Shown here one piece after another: positions 1-8,467 of a stretch of 27,564 bases of DNA. The DNA comes from Chloroflexota bacterium (GTDB lineage Bacteria; Chloroflexota; Limnocylindria; Limnocylindrales; CSP1-4). A program made the translations under genes and the position numbers. The notes under the pieces were generated by a model. It saw only the letters and a program-made list of their open reading frames with translations, was not told the origin of the DNA and ran no database searches. The stretch's first letter is position 1, and each line of letters opens with the position of its first letter. The stretch is taken from the NCBI GenBank assembly GCA_021812735.1, contig JAKAMV010000031.1:1-27564 (forward strand). Direction: 5' to 3'.

Positions 1-3000
1 GCCCCCGGCGCACCCGCCGGCCCGCTGCCCACGCCGGAGCAGCGGCGGATCATCGAGGCGCCGGACGGGCCCGTGGTGGTGATCGCCGGCGCCGGCACCG
101 GGAAGACCAGCGTCATCGTGGAGCGGGTGCGCTGGCTGCTGGAGACGTACGGGCGCCGGACCCCGGGCGCGCGCGCCTGGATCGCGGCTGAGCCCCGAGA
201 ACGGCACGGCAACCCGTTCGCCGGGCCACTGGTGCCCGAGCAGCTGCTCGTGCTGACCTACAACGTGAAGGCGGCGGCCGAGCTCGCGGAGCGGCTCGAC
301 AGCGTCGTTGGGTCCGCGACCAGGGCCCGGATGACGGTCAGCAACTTCCACAGCTTCTGCCAGCACGTGTTGACTGAGAGCGCGGCGGACGCGGGGCTCC
401 CCTCCGCCCCGGAGGTGCTCGACGGGCCCGCCCAGCTGCTCCTGCTGCGGGATCTGCGGCCGGAGCTCGGCTTGCGCTACTACAACGAGTTCTCCCACAA
501 GGCGCTGGTGGACTTCATCAACCGGGCCAAGGACGAGCTCGTCACGCCAGAAGAGGTGGCCCGGTTCGCCGAAGTGGAGCGCGAGGAGTACGAGCGCCGC
601 TACGGCGGGCGTTTCGCCGATGCCGAGGCGCGCCTGCTGGCTGCCGGCAGCCTGGACCCGTTGCGGGCGGTCCAGAAGGCGTACGCCGGCACGCGGGCGG
701 CCCAGCGGGCAGACGAGCTGGGCCTGCCGCCCCGATCGGCCAAGCCAGACGACCCGACCCGAATCGCGGAGCGCGAGGCCCGCCGGACGATGGCCGGCGA
801 CGGCACAGCTCGACCGATGGCCCAGTTCGCGGTCGAGGACGTGCCGCGGATCCGGGCGCTGGCGGCGACGTACGAGCGGGACGGCGCCGCGCTCGAGGTG
901 CTGCGCGTCCGGGAGCTGGCCTCGACGTACGCGGTGTACCAGGCGGAGTTGGCACGGCGCAGCGCGCTCGACTTCGGCGAGCAGATCACACTCGTCGCCC
1001 GTCTGTTCAAGCGCCGCCCCAACGTCCTGCGACGCTGGCAGCGCCAGTACCGCTACATCCTGGTCGACGAGTTCCAGGACGCCAACGTCGCGCAGATCGA
1101 GCTCGTGGAGCTGCTCGGCCGAACGCCGGACCGGCCGGACAACGTCATGGTGGTCGGTGACGACGACCAGTCGATCTACCGGTTCCGTGGGGCCAGCTTC
1201 GCGGCCTTCAGCGAGTTCATGGACCGCTTCGCCCGGGCGCCCGCACACGAGCCGACCGCTCCGCCGCCCGGGCCGCCGCCGGTGCTGCGGATCGAGCGCA
1301 ACTTCCGGTCAGTGGACCGGGTCCTGGCGTTGGCAAACCGGCTGATCGCGGGGAACGCGAGCCGATTCGACCCCGGCAAGGAGCTCCACACCGAACGCGA
1401 GGCGGGCGCGCCCGTGACCCTGCACGTGTGCGCCAATGAGGAGGACCAGGCCGTCGCCATCGTGGACGCGGTGCGGGCGCTGGCGGGCCCCTCATCCGGT
1501 CCCCCGGGCCGTCCGTGGCGGGATGTGGCGGTGCTCTACCGCAAGCACAAGCACCGCGACGCCATCATCGACCGGCTCCGTGCCGAGGACGTTCCCTACA
1601 CCGTCGTGGGCGGGCTGGCGCTGTTCGAGACGCCGGAGATCCGTGACCTCGAGGCGGCGATGCGCGCGATCGCGAACCCAGAGGACGACGCCTCGCTGGT
1701 GCGCATGCTCACCGCGGGCCCGTGGCGGCTCGATGCACTGGAGGTGCTCGCCGTCACGCGCGACGCCAACTTCGACCGCAGCCGCGTCGCCGTCGCGGTC
1801 GAGCGGCTGGTGCGGACCGGCGAGGCGATGCGCGACGTGCAGCACCCGGACGCGTCCGCGCCCGACCACCTGGCGACCCGCGATCGGGCGTCGCTGCCGG
1901 TGGCGCCGGACCTGCGCGCCAAGCTGCGCCGCGTCCGTGACGCGCTCAACGAGCTCAGCCCGCTGGCTTGGCGGGAGGGGCCGCACACGGTGGTCGAGCG
2001 CTACCTCGAGAGGTCGGGCACGGTGCTCGACCTGCTCGCCGCGGGGACGCTCGAGGCGCGTCGCTCCGTGGTCAACATCGCGAGCTTCCTGCGCTTCGCG
2101 GCCGAGTGGCAGGAGGCCAGCCCGCAGCGCTCGCTGGCGGACTTCGTCGGCTACCTCGACGCGTACAAGGCTGCCGGCGGCGAGCTCCCCACCAGCGTCG
2201 AGCTCTCGGAGGACGCCGAGGGCGTGCGGCTGATGACGCTCTACCAGGCCAAGGGCCTCGAGTTCCCGGTGGTCGTCGTCCCGGACCTCGTGGACGGCGA
2301 GTGGCCCGTCCGGGAGCAGGGCGGCGGACTGTTTCCCAGGGAGCTGCTACGCGAACAGGCCCCGGCCGGTGACCTCCACCTCGACGAGGAGCGCCGCCTC
2401 CTCTACGTCGCCATCACCCGGGCCCAGGATCGTCTGATCCTCGCCACCCACGACCGGGACGGCACGCGGCAGCCGTCGGTGTTCGTGGACGAGCTCCGGG
2501 CCGGCGCCGGCGACGAGCTGCTGGTGGCGGACCGGACGCGGCACGAGGCGACACCGCCGCCCGAACCCACCGAGCCGGCCGAGGACGACGGTCGGGCCTC
2601 GGGCGAGGACGCGGCCGAACTGGCGGCCGCGATCGCCGAGGCGCGCCGGGTGATGCCGCTGCCGACGGCCCGCGAACGGCGGCTCGCGCTGCGGCTGCGG
2701 GCGGCGGAGCTAGTAGGGCTGCTCGAGGGGACCGCCCCCGATCACCCCGAGGGCCCGAGCGCGCGCGAGGCCTTCGCGGCGCGCCTGGCCGACATCGGGC
2801 GGAGCGCGGCGATGCGGGCGGACCGGGCGCGGGCGGCCGGCCTGGACCCGCTGACGTTCCGAGACGTGGCGGCCGACTCGGGCGTCGGCGCCAGCCTGTT
2901 CGCGGTCGCCCCGCTGCCGCCGCGGTTCTCCTACTCGTCGCTCGACGCGTACGAGCGCTGCCCGCTCATGTACGCCTTCTCCTACGTCTACCGGATGCCC

Positions 3001-3678
3001 GAGCCCGCCCGGCCCCGAGCGCCGCTCGCGTTCGGGAGCACGGCGCACGAGGCGTTCGAGGCGTTCACCCGGGAGCGTCGCGAACGCCTGGCGCGGGGCG
3101 AGCCCGGGCCCACGCGCGAGGATCTGGAGCAGATGTTCGGGTCGCGCTGGACGCCGCAGGCGTTCGGGGACAAGGAGACGGAGGGCGCGTTCGGGCGCAA
3201 GGTCGGTCAGCTCCTGGAGAACTTCTGGGCGGGCGAGGTTGCGAGCGCCTCGGAGGCGCTCGCCGAGGAGCAGGAGTTCACGCTCGTCATCGATCCGGGC
3301 GACGGCATGCCGCCGGTGCGGATCTACGGCGAGATCGACCGCATCGACCGGCTCGAGTCGGGCGGCATCGAGGTGATCGACTACAAGACCGGCAGCCCGC
3401 AGTCGCAGAAGGGCGTGCACGAGAACCTGCAGCTGACGATCTACGCCCTGGCCTGCCGTGACGCCCTGGGCCTCGGCACGCCGGAGCGTGTCACCCTCTA
3501 CTACACCGAGCTGGGCCAGCGGATGTCGACCACCCGGACCGACGCGCAGCTCGACGCGGCACGTCAGGAGCTGGTCGCGCGCGTTCAGCCCATTCGCGCC
3601 GGGGCGTTCCATGCCATGCCCGGCGCCGTCTGCCACCGCTGCGACTTCACCGCGATGTGCCCGGATCGGGCGCTCTGA
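1..3678 (+). CDS. UvrD-family helicase fused to a C-terminal RecB-like nuclease (AdnA/AddA-B type), 5' partial
   Basis: ATP-driven DNA end-resection motor-nuclease of the AddAB/AdnAB class, acting on double-strand breaks. The frame is open from base 1 with no start codon needed, so the N-terminus lies outside; GTG at 73 falls just before Walker A and cannot be the true start. Numbering from base 1, a Q-motif-like PEQRRII precedes Walker A (AGAGTGKT, residues 29-36). Motif II is DEFQD (356-360), followed by GDDDQSIYRFRGA, and motif VI is LYVAITRAQDRL (about 801-812). The last 240 residues form a PD-(D/E)XK nuclease with GEIDRID (Asp1113) and EVIDYKTG (Asp1127, Lys1129). Four cysteines (987, 1211, 1214, 1220; the last three as CX2CX5C) match the AddB iron-sulfur pattern. 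An Adn-like protein near a UvrD/HRDC helicase recalls actinobacterial gene order, so the partner subunit may lie upstream. The subunit assignment is uncertain. Confidence 0.9.
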   Translation, partial: APGAPAGPLPTPEQRRIIEAPDGPVVVIAGAGTGKTSVIVERVRWLLETYGRRTPGARAWIAAEPRERHGNPFAGPLVPEQLLVLTYNVKAAAELAERLDSVVGSATRARMTVSNFHSFCQHVLTESAADAGLPSAPEVLDGPAQLLLLRDLRPELGLRYYNEFSHKALVDFINRAKDELVTPEEVARFAEVEREEYERRYGGRFADAEARLLAAGSLDPLRAVQKAYAGTRAAQRADELGLPPRSAKPDDPTRIAEREARRTMAGDGTARPMAQFAVEDVPRIRALAATYERDGAALEVLRVRELASTYAVYQAELARRSALDFGEQITLVARLFKRRPNVLRRWQRQYRYILVDEFQDANVAQIELVELLGRTPDRPDNVMVVGDDDQSIYRFRGASFAAFSEFMDRFARAPAHEPTAPPPGPPPVLRIERNFRSVDRVLALANRLIAGNASRFDPGKELHTEREAGAPVTLHVCANEEDQAVAIVDAVRALAGPSSGPPGRPWRDVAVLYRKHKHRDAIIDRLRAEDVPYTVVGGLALFETPEIRDLEAAMRAIANPEDDASLVRMLTAGPWRLDALEVLAVTRDANFDRSRVAVAVERLVRTGEAMRDVQHPDASAPDHLATRDRASLPVAPDLRAKLRRVRDALNELSPLAWREGPHTVVERYLERSGTVLDLLAAGTLEARRSVVNIASFLRFAAEWQEASPQRSLADFVGYLDAYKAAGGELPTSVELSEDAEGVRLMTLYQAKGLEFPVVVVPDLVDGEWPVREQGGGLFPRELLREQAPAGDLHLDEERRLLYVAITRAQDRLILATHDRDGTRQPSVFVDELRAGAGDELLVADRTRHEATPPPEPTEPAEDDGRASGEDAAELAAAIAEARRVMPLPTARERRLALRLRAAELVGLLEGTAPDHPEGPSAREAFAARLADIGRSAAMRADRARAAGLDPLTFRDVAADSGVGASLFAVAPLPPRFSYSSLDAYERCPLMYAFSYVYRMPEPARPRAPLAFGSTAHEAFEAFTRERRERLARGEPGPTREDLEQMFGSRWTPQAFGDKETEGAFGRKVGQLLENFWAGEVASASEALAEEQEFTLVIDPGDGMPPVRIYGEIDRIDRLESGGIEVIDYKTGSPQSQKGVHENLQLTIYALACRDALGLGTPERVTLYYTELGQRMSTTRTDAQLDAARQELVARVQPIRAGAFHAMPGAVCHRCDFTAMCPDRAL

Positions 3679-4225
3679 CCTGGGCCTCGGGTCGCGCCAG
3701 GGGCGCCGCCAGGGACCCGGGCGGCCGGTGCAGGGCGGCGAGCCGCCCGCGGACGAGGACCTCGATGCGGGTGGCGGCCTCCACCGCGAGCGTGTGCTCC
3801 CAGAGCCGCACGACCGTCCAGCCCTCGGCGGCCAGCAGCGCGTCGGTCTCGGCGTCGCGGGCCGCGTTGGCGGCGATCTTGGGGCCCCAGTAGTCGGGAT
3901 TCGTGGCGGGCATCTGGAAGTGCTCGGGACAGCCGTGCCAGAAGCAGCCGTCGAGGAATACGGCCACCCTGGCGCGGGTGAAGACGAGATCGGCTGAACG
4001 GCGGACGCCCCAGACGGGTCGCACCGCGACGCGGTACCGGAGCCCCCTCGCATGGACGGCCGACCGCACCGCGAGCTCCGGCCGCGTGTCCCGCGACCGG
4101 TTCGCCTGCATCGTCTTGCGGTTGGCGGCCGAGGACGCCCAGGAGCCCTCCGGCGGCTGGTAGCCGACCCGGCTGCTGCTGGCGGGCGGCGGCTTGGGCT
4201 TGGCGCGACGCTTCGGCACGCGCAC
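3647..4225 (-). CDS. vsr: Vsr-type very short patch repair (T:G mismatch) endonuclease
   Basis: Vsr nicks beside T:G mismatches created by deamination of 5-methylcytosine. The family pattern is clear in this 192-residue product: NRSRDTRPELAVR (residues 42-54), GLRYR, ADLVF with the likely catalytic Asp79, then AVFLDGCFWHGCP (88-100) carrying the zinc/active-site residues Cys94, His97 and Cys99, then YWGPKI and GW-x4-LWEH. It is longer than typical Vsr proteins of about 130-155 residues, with about 38 extra residues at each end; the C-terminal tail overlaps the convergent helicase-nuclease by 32 nt. The chosen start is GTG at 4225. No clear ribosome site precedes it, and the frame stays open with strongly G/C third positions upstream to about 4312, so the start is uncertain. 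No cytosine methyltransferase gene is in the window. Confidence 0.88.
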   Translation of the reverse strand: MRVPKRRAKPKPPPASSSRVGYQPPEGSWASSAANRKTMQANRSRDTRPELAVRSAVHARGLRYRVAVRPVWGVRRSADLVFTRARVAVFLDGCFWHGCPEHFQMPATNPDYWGPKIAANAARDAETDALLAAEGWTVVRLWEHTLAVEAATRIEVLVRGRLAALHRPPGSLAAPLARPEAQVRAPDPGTSR

Positions 4226-4356
4226 AGGGTAGATGGGAGGCGCTCCGGATGGTCCGCGGCACCGCTCCAGGTGCGCCGCCGCCTCCTGCGTGTCGAAGTT
4301 GATGGCCGCAATGGCGGGCGAGCCGCGACGGCAATCCTGCGTTGAGCGTCCGCTGC

Positions 4357-4362
4357 TAGCCT
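4357..4362 (+). promoter_or_regulatory. Putative -10 element (TAGCCT) of a leaderless promoter
   Basis: TAGCCT ends 6 nt before the GTG start at 4369, so transcription would begin at or next to the start codon. No convincing -35 is visible. The placement recurs at seven other genes in this window. Confidence 0.45.
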
Positions 4363-4368
4363 TCGGGC

Positions 4369-6429
4369 GTGCCCCGACTCGATCCCGACGCCCTCCTCGC
4401 CGATCTCGACCCTGAGCAGCGAGAGGCCGTCCTCGCCACCGGCGGCCCGGTGGCGATCCACGCCGGTGCCGGCTCGGGCAAGACCCGCGTCATCAGCCGC
4501 CGGACCGCCTACGCCGTCGCCACGGGGATGGTTCACCCTGGGCAGGTCCTGGTGGTGACCTTCACGGACAAGGCGGCCGGCGAGATGGCGGAGCGGCTCC
4601 GCGGCCTCGGGCTGCCCGGCGTCACGGCGCGGACCTTCCACGCCCAGGCCCTGAGCCAGCTGCGGCACTTCTGGCCGGACCGCCACGACGGCGCGCCGCT
4701 GCCCGCGCTCCTCGACTTCAAGCTGCCGATGGTGGGGAGGCTGGCGCGGCAGCTCCCCGGCCACTACCGGTTCACCCCGGCCAAGGACCTCGCCGACGAG
4801 ATCGAGTGGGCCAAGGCGCACCGCGTGCCGCCGCGCGCGTACGAGGCGGCCGCGGAGGTGGCAGCCCGCGAGCCGCCGATCCCGGCCGACCTGTTCCTCC
4901 GCGTCTACGACGGCTACGAGCGAGCGAAGGCTCGGGCGGGCCGCATCGACTTCGACGACCTCCTGCTCGAGACCGTCGCCCTGCTCGAGTCGGACGAACC
5001 GGCGGCCTCGCTCGTCCGCGCCCGCAAGTCGTGGTTCAGCGTGGACGAGTACCAGGACACGAGCCCGCTCCAGCAGCGGCTGCTCGAGCTGTGGCTCGGC
5101 GAACGGCGCGACCTGTGCGTGGTGGGCGACGAGGACCAGACGATCTACACGTTCACGGGCGCGACCTCGGCGTTCCTCGCCTCGTTCGCCCAGCGCTGGC
5201 CCGGGGCCCGCGAGGTGACCCTCGTCCGCAACTACCGCTCTTCTCCGCAGGTGCTCGGGATGGCGAACCGGCTGCTCGCGGGCGAGGGTCGGGTGAAGCG
5301 GCTCGTGGCCACTCGGCCGGACGGCCCGGAGCCGGTGATCGCGCGCCACGCCTCGGCACAGTCGGAGCTCGACGCGCTCGTCGCGTGGATCGGCGCCCGT
5401 GTGCGCGCGGGCACGGCGCCCAGCGAGGTCGCGGTGCTGGTCCGCGTGAACGCGCAGCTGGTGCCCGTGGAGGCGGCCCTGACGCGGGAGGGCATCCCGT
5501 ACCAGGTGCGCGGCGTGCCGTTCTACGGGCGGCCCGAGGTCCGCGGCGCCCTCGCCGCGCTGCGACGCCTGTCGGGCGCCGCGGGTCACGCGGCCCACCT
5601 GCGCGGGGCCGAGCTGGCAGCCGAGGTCGAGGCCCGGTGGCGCCGGGATGTGGGCCTCGAGGATGACGAGGCAGCCGCCCGAGAGCGCGGCGACGAGGCC
5701 CGCGAGCGACAGGCATCGCTCGATACGCTGCTCGCGATCGTCGAGGCGGTGATCGTCGACGACCCCGCGGCAGACGCCACCAACGTGCTGGCCGAGCTCG
5801 AGTCGCGGGCCGCCCGGGAGCGCGAGGGCTCGGCCGACGGCGTGAACCTGCTGACGTACCACCGCGCCAAGGGCCTCGAGTGGGACGCCGTGGCGCTGCC
5901 GTCGTTGGAGGAGGGCCTGCTGCCCGTCCGCCAGGCTGGCGAGGACCCGGCCGCGCTGGCCGAGGAGCGTCGGCTGCTCTATGTCGGGATCACGCGGGCG
6001 CGGGAGCACCTGCTGCTCTCGTGGAGTGAGTCGCGGCCCGGGCGCGGGGGCAGCGAGGGGCGGCGACGGCCAAGCCGGTTCCTGGCCGGCCTCCGGCGGC
6101 CGCCTCCGACGGTGCAGCGGCCGGGCAGGACCGCGAGTCCCGCAAGCCGCCCGGCGGCACCCAGCCCCCGGTCGGGCGTCGGCTCGCGGCCCGACCCTGT
6201 CCTCGACGCCCTCCGAGCCTGGCGCCGCGAGAAGGCGCGCGAGCTCGGCCAGCCGTCCTACGTCATCGCCCACGACGCAACGCTGGCGGCCATCGCCGCG
6301 GTCCGCCCGGCCACCATCGAGGCGCTGTGGCGGGTCAAGGGGATCGGGCCCGCGAAGGCCGATCGGTTCGGTCTCGAGATCCTCGCCGCGGTCGCCGCGG
6401 GCCTGGACCTCGACGGGAAGGACGGCTGA
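4369..6429 (+). CDS. uvrD2: UvrD-like superfamily 1 DNA helicase with C-terminal HRDC domain (UvrD2-like)
   Basis: Predicted 3'-5' DNA helicase for repair, 686 residues. Walker A is AGAGSGKT (residues 32-39), motif II is DEYQD (226-230) followed by GDEDQTIYTFTGA, the TYHRAKGLEWD motif follows, and motif VI is LYVGITRAREHLLL (about 538-551). After an Ala/Pro/Arg-rich linker, residues about 608-675 read as an HRDC fold ending in WRVKGIGPAKADRFG. HRDC-tailed UvrD2 is characteristic of mycobacteria and relatives. The four-cysteine module between helicase core and HRDC in mycobacterial UvrD2 is absent: the only cysteine I see is in LCVVGDEDQ. The GTG start is supported by conservation directly after it and by the -10 element just upstream. 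It is divergent from vsr and convergent, 27 nt apart, with the ABC permease. Confidence 0.9.
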   Translation: MPRLDPDALLADLDPEQREAVLATGGPVAIHAGAGSGKTRVISRRTAYAVATGMVHPGQVLVVTFTDKAAGEMAERLRGLGLPGVTARTFHAQALSQLRHFWPDRHDGAPLPALLDFKLPMVGRLARQLPGHYRFTPAKDLADEIEWAKAHRVPPRAYEAAAEVAAREPPIPADLFLRVYDGYERAKARAGRIDFDDLLLETVALLESDEPAASLVRARKSWFSVDEYQDTSPLQQRLLELWLGERRDLCVVGDEDQTIYTFTGATSAFLASFAQRWPGAREVTLVRNYRSSPQVLGMANRLLAGEGRVKRLVATRPDGPEPVIARHASAQSELDALVAWIGARVRAGTAPSEVAVLVRVNAQLVPVEAALTREGIPYQVRGVPFYGRPEVRGALAALRRLSGAAGHAAHLRGAELAAEVEARWRRDVGLEDDEAAARERGDEARERQASLDTLLAIVEAVIVDDPAADATNVLAELESRAAREREGSADGVNLLTYHRAKGLEWDAVALPSLEEGLLPVRQAGEDPAALAEERRLLYVGITRAREHLLLSWSESRPGRGGSEGRRRPSRFLAGLRRPPPTVQRPGRTASPASRPAAPSPRSGVGSRPDPVLDALRAWRREKARELGQPSYVIAHDATLAAIAAVRPATIEALWRVKGIGPAKADRFGLEILAAVAAGLDLDGKDG

Positions 6430-6456
6430 GGGCGGGCTCCGTGCGCGCGGCGGCCG

Positions 6457-7254
6457 TCAGGCGGCGAGGTCGCGCCTCCGGAACGCCCACAGCGCGGCGA
6501 TCCAGCCCCCGAGGGCGACGATGGCGAACAGGGCCAGGTCGCCCACCGGCGCCACCCCCTCGTCGATCAGCGCCGTGGTCCGGAAGTGGTCCCAGGCGGA
6601 CAGCGGGGCGAGCCAGGCCCAGTCCCTGGAGACCTGGGTGATGACGAAGATCGCATACATGGCGAAGATCACCCCGCCCACGATGCCCGAGGCGCGGCCA
6701 CGACTGAGCGTCGCCACGGACAGCAGCGTGGTGGGACCCGCGATGGCGCAGCCGAACGCGAACGACAGCAGGCCCGCGAGCGCATACGCGCCGAGGTCGA
6801 ACACGTTGCCGGTGGCCGCGGCCGCGAGCCACAGCCCGAGCACCGCAGCCGCGGCCAGGCCCGCCATCACCAGCGCCTGGGCCGCGATGTTGGTGGCGAG
6901 GTAGCGGGTGCGCGAGAGCGGCGTCGCCAGCGGCAGGTCGAGGAAGCCGCGGTCGAGGTCGGCCGCCACGGCCCGCGTCCCGAGCAGCAGGGCCGCCGCG
7001 GTCGCGATGATCGGCCACAGCCAGCTGGCGATGTAGGTGGTGAAGAGGACCCCCGGGTCGGACAGCACCCCCGTCATCCCGAAGGCGGCGAGGAACTCCT
7101 TGGGGAAGGTGTGCATGTACTCGGCCATCAGCGCGTCGTTGGCCTTGAGGACCGGGTACATGACGCCAATGATCGCGCCGTAGGCGGCCACCGAGATGGC
7201 GAGCCAGGCGCCGAGCGACCGGCAGCGCCGGAGCTCGAGACGGAACGCAGTCAT
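6457..7254 (-). CDS. ABC-2 type transporter permease
   Basis: Membrane half of an ABC-2 type exporter, 265 residues with about six hydrophobic segments: residues near 15-35, 75-95, 125-150, 160-180, 190-210 and 240-258. A cytoplasmic stretch (VAADLDRGFLDLPLATPLSRTRYL) between segments 2 and 3 resembles the coupling region of ABC-2 permeases. Its ATG overlaps the stop of the ATPase gene as ATGA at 7251-7254, so the two are translationally coupled and almost certainly form one complex. The substrate cannot be read from sequence. The gene ends 27 nt from the convergent helicase, with no obvious terminator hairpin between them. Confidence 0.88.
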   Translation of the reverse strand: MTAFRLELRRCRSLGAWLAISVAAYGAIIGVMYPVLKANDALMAEYMHTFPKEFLAAFGMTGVLSDPGVLFTTYIASWLWPIIATAAALLLGTRAVAADLDRGFLDLPLATPLSRTRYLATNIAAQALVMAGLAAAAVLGLWLAAAATGNVFDLGAYALAGLLSFAFGCAIAGPTTLLSVATLSRGRASGIVGGVIFAMYAIFVITQVSRDWAWLAPLSAWDHFRTTALIDEGVAPVGDLALFAIVALGGWIAALWAFRRRDLAA

Positions 7255-8186
7255 GCCGGCACCTCCTGGCCCTCCGCTGCGCCGTGCGCGTCGGGGACCG
7301 GCTCGTCGCCGCGGTACAGGCGCAGGAACAGGTCCTCCACGTCGGGCGTGGTGATCGCGACGTCCTCGACCCGGAAGTCCGCGATCCGGGCCAGCAGCGC
7401 GTTCACGTCCCCCCGGACCATCAGGTGGACCTCGCGGCCCGTCATCGCCACGACCTCCACGTTGGGCAGCGCGAATGCATCTCCCGGCGGCGGCGCGGCC
7501 AGGACGAGGTTGACCGAGCGCCAGTGCGTCCCCATCAGGTCGCCCACCGTGCTCACCTCAGCGAGCCGGCCGCCGCGGATGATCGCGACCCGGTCGCACG
7601 CGCGCTCTACCTCGACGAGGTTGTGGCTGGACAGGAACATCGTGCGCCCCTGCGCGCGCGCCCCGGCGGCAAGGGCGAGGAACTCGCGCTGCATGATGGG
7701 GTCGAGCCCGCTCGTGGGCTCGTCGAGGACGAGCAGCGGCTCACGACCCATGAACGCGGCGATGACGCCGATCTTCTGCCGGTTGCCCCGCGAGAGCCGC
7801 TTGATGCGCACCGTCGGGTCCAGCTCGAGGCGCTCGGCGAGGGGCCCCCAGGCGCGGCGCGGCAGGCCGCGCAGCCGTCCGAGGTAGTCCAGCTGCTCGG
7901 CCGCGGTGAGCTCGCCCAGGAAGCCCGGGTCGGAGCCGAGGTAGCTGACCTGGGCGTGGATCGCCGCGGCCTCGCCGAAGGCGTCCCTCCCCAGCACGCG
8001 GACACCGCCAGCCGTCGGCCGCAGGAAGCCGAGCAGCAGCCGGATGGTGGTCGTCTTGCCGGCCCCGTTGGGCCCGAGGAAGCCGAAGGCCTCGCCCTCG
8101 ACGACGTCGAACGTGACGTCCTCCACGCCCCGCTGGCGCCCGTACCACTTGGTGAGGCCCGTGGCCTCGATGACGGGTGTGGTCAT
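7251..8186 (-). CDS. ABC transporter ATP-binding protein (ABC-2 exporter ATPase)
   Basis: ATPase that powers the adjacent permease, 311 residues. Walker A is GPNGAGKT (38-45), the signature is LSRGN (131-135, a common variant of LSGGQ in this subfamily), Walker B is LLVLDE (151-156) followed by PTSGLD, and the switch histidine lies in SSHNL. About 90 residues follow the nucleotide-binding domain, as in CcmA/DrrA-like exporters. The open frame extends upstream to 8348, but I place the start at ATG 8184-8186: GGAG sits 8 nt before it and the family begins with VIEATGLTKWYG. A 281-nt gap with competing hairpins separates it from the upstream exporter operon, so it probably has its own promoter or leader. 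Confidence 0.92.
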   Translation of the reverse strand: MTTPVIEATGLTKWYGRQRGVEDVTFDVVEGEAFGFLGPNGAGKTTTIRLLLGFLRPTAGGVRVLGRDAFGEAAAIHAQVSYLGSDPGFLGELTAAEQLDYLGRLRGLPRRAWGPLAERLELDPTVRIKRLSRGNRQKIGVIAAFMGREPLLVLDEPTSGLDPIMQREFLALAAGARAQGRTMFLSSHNLVEVERACDRVAIIRGGRLAEVSTVGDLMGTHWRSVNLVLAAPPPGDAFALPNVEVVAMTGREVHLMVRGDVNALLARIADFRVEDVAITTPDVEDLFLRLYRGDEPVPDAHGAAEGQEVPA

Positions 8187-8467
8187 GGGTGTGTCTCCCA
8201 CGGCTCTGGTCGCGACGCCGCGCTGCGCCGCCCCGCCGCGCCCGTCGTCCGGCGCGCGCTGCACCGACGGGCGACCGGGCGCGCCCGTCGTGGATCGGGT
8301 CGATGGTCGACCCGGGATCGCGCGCCACGTAGGGGCGTCCGGCCCCAACGACGCACCGTGCGGTCCCGTTCGGCACGGGTCGAGCGGCCGGGAATCGAGC
8401 CGCCCCGCCGGCGTGGCCGACGGGGCGGGAGGACGGGACGGGAGGACGGGACGGGCGGCATCGGGCG
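8187..8467. other. 281-bp intergenic leader with competing hairpins and a G-rich tract
   Basis: Three copies of one 9-mer lie here: CGCCCGTCG at 8239-8247 and 8282-8290, and its reverse complement at 8265-8273. The middle copy can pair with either outer copy. At the far end, 8422-8456 carries at least seven GGG runs on the + strand, including a perfect 13-bp tandem duplication (GGGAGGACGGGAC, 8427-8452). No small gene is visible. Confidence 0.6.

Noticed and set aside
2710..6273. A 1187-codon open frame on the minus strand
   Set aside because: It runs antisense to the helicase genes and across vsr. Its translation is Arg/Gly/His-rich with no domain, as expected from GC-rich shadows.
1..6429. 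A defence island built from helicases, a nuclease and Vsr
   Set aside because: The Adn-like and UvrD2-like pair is known housekeeping repair gene order. There is no methyltransferase, restriction enzyme or other defence gene beside them.
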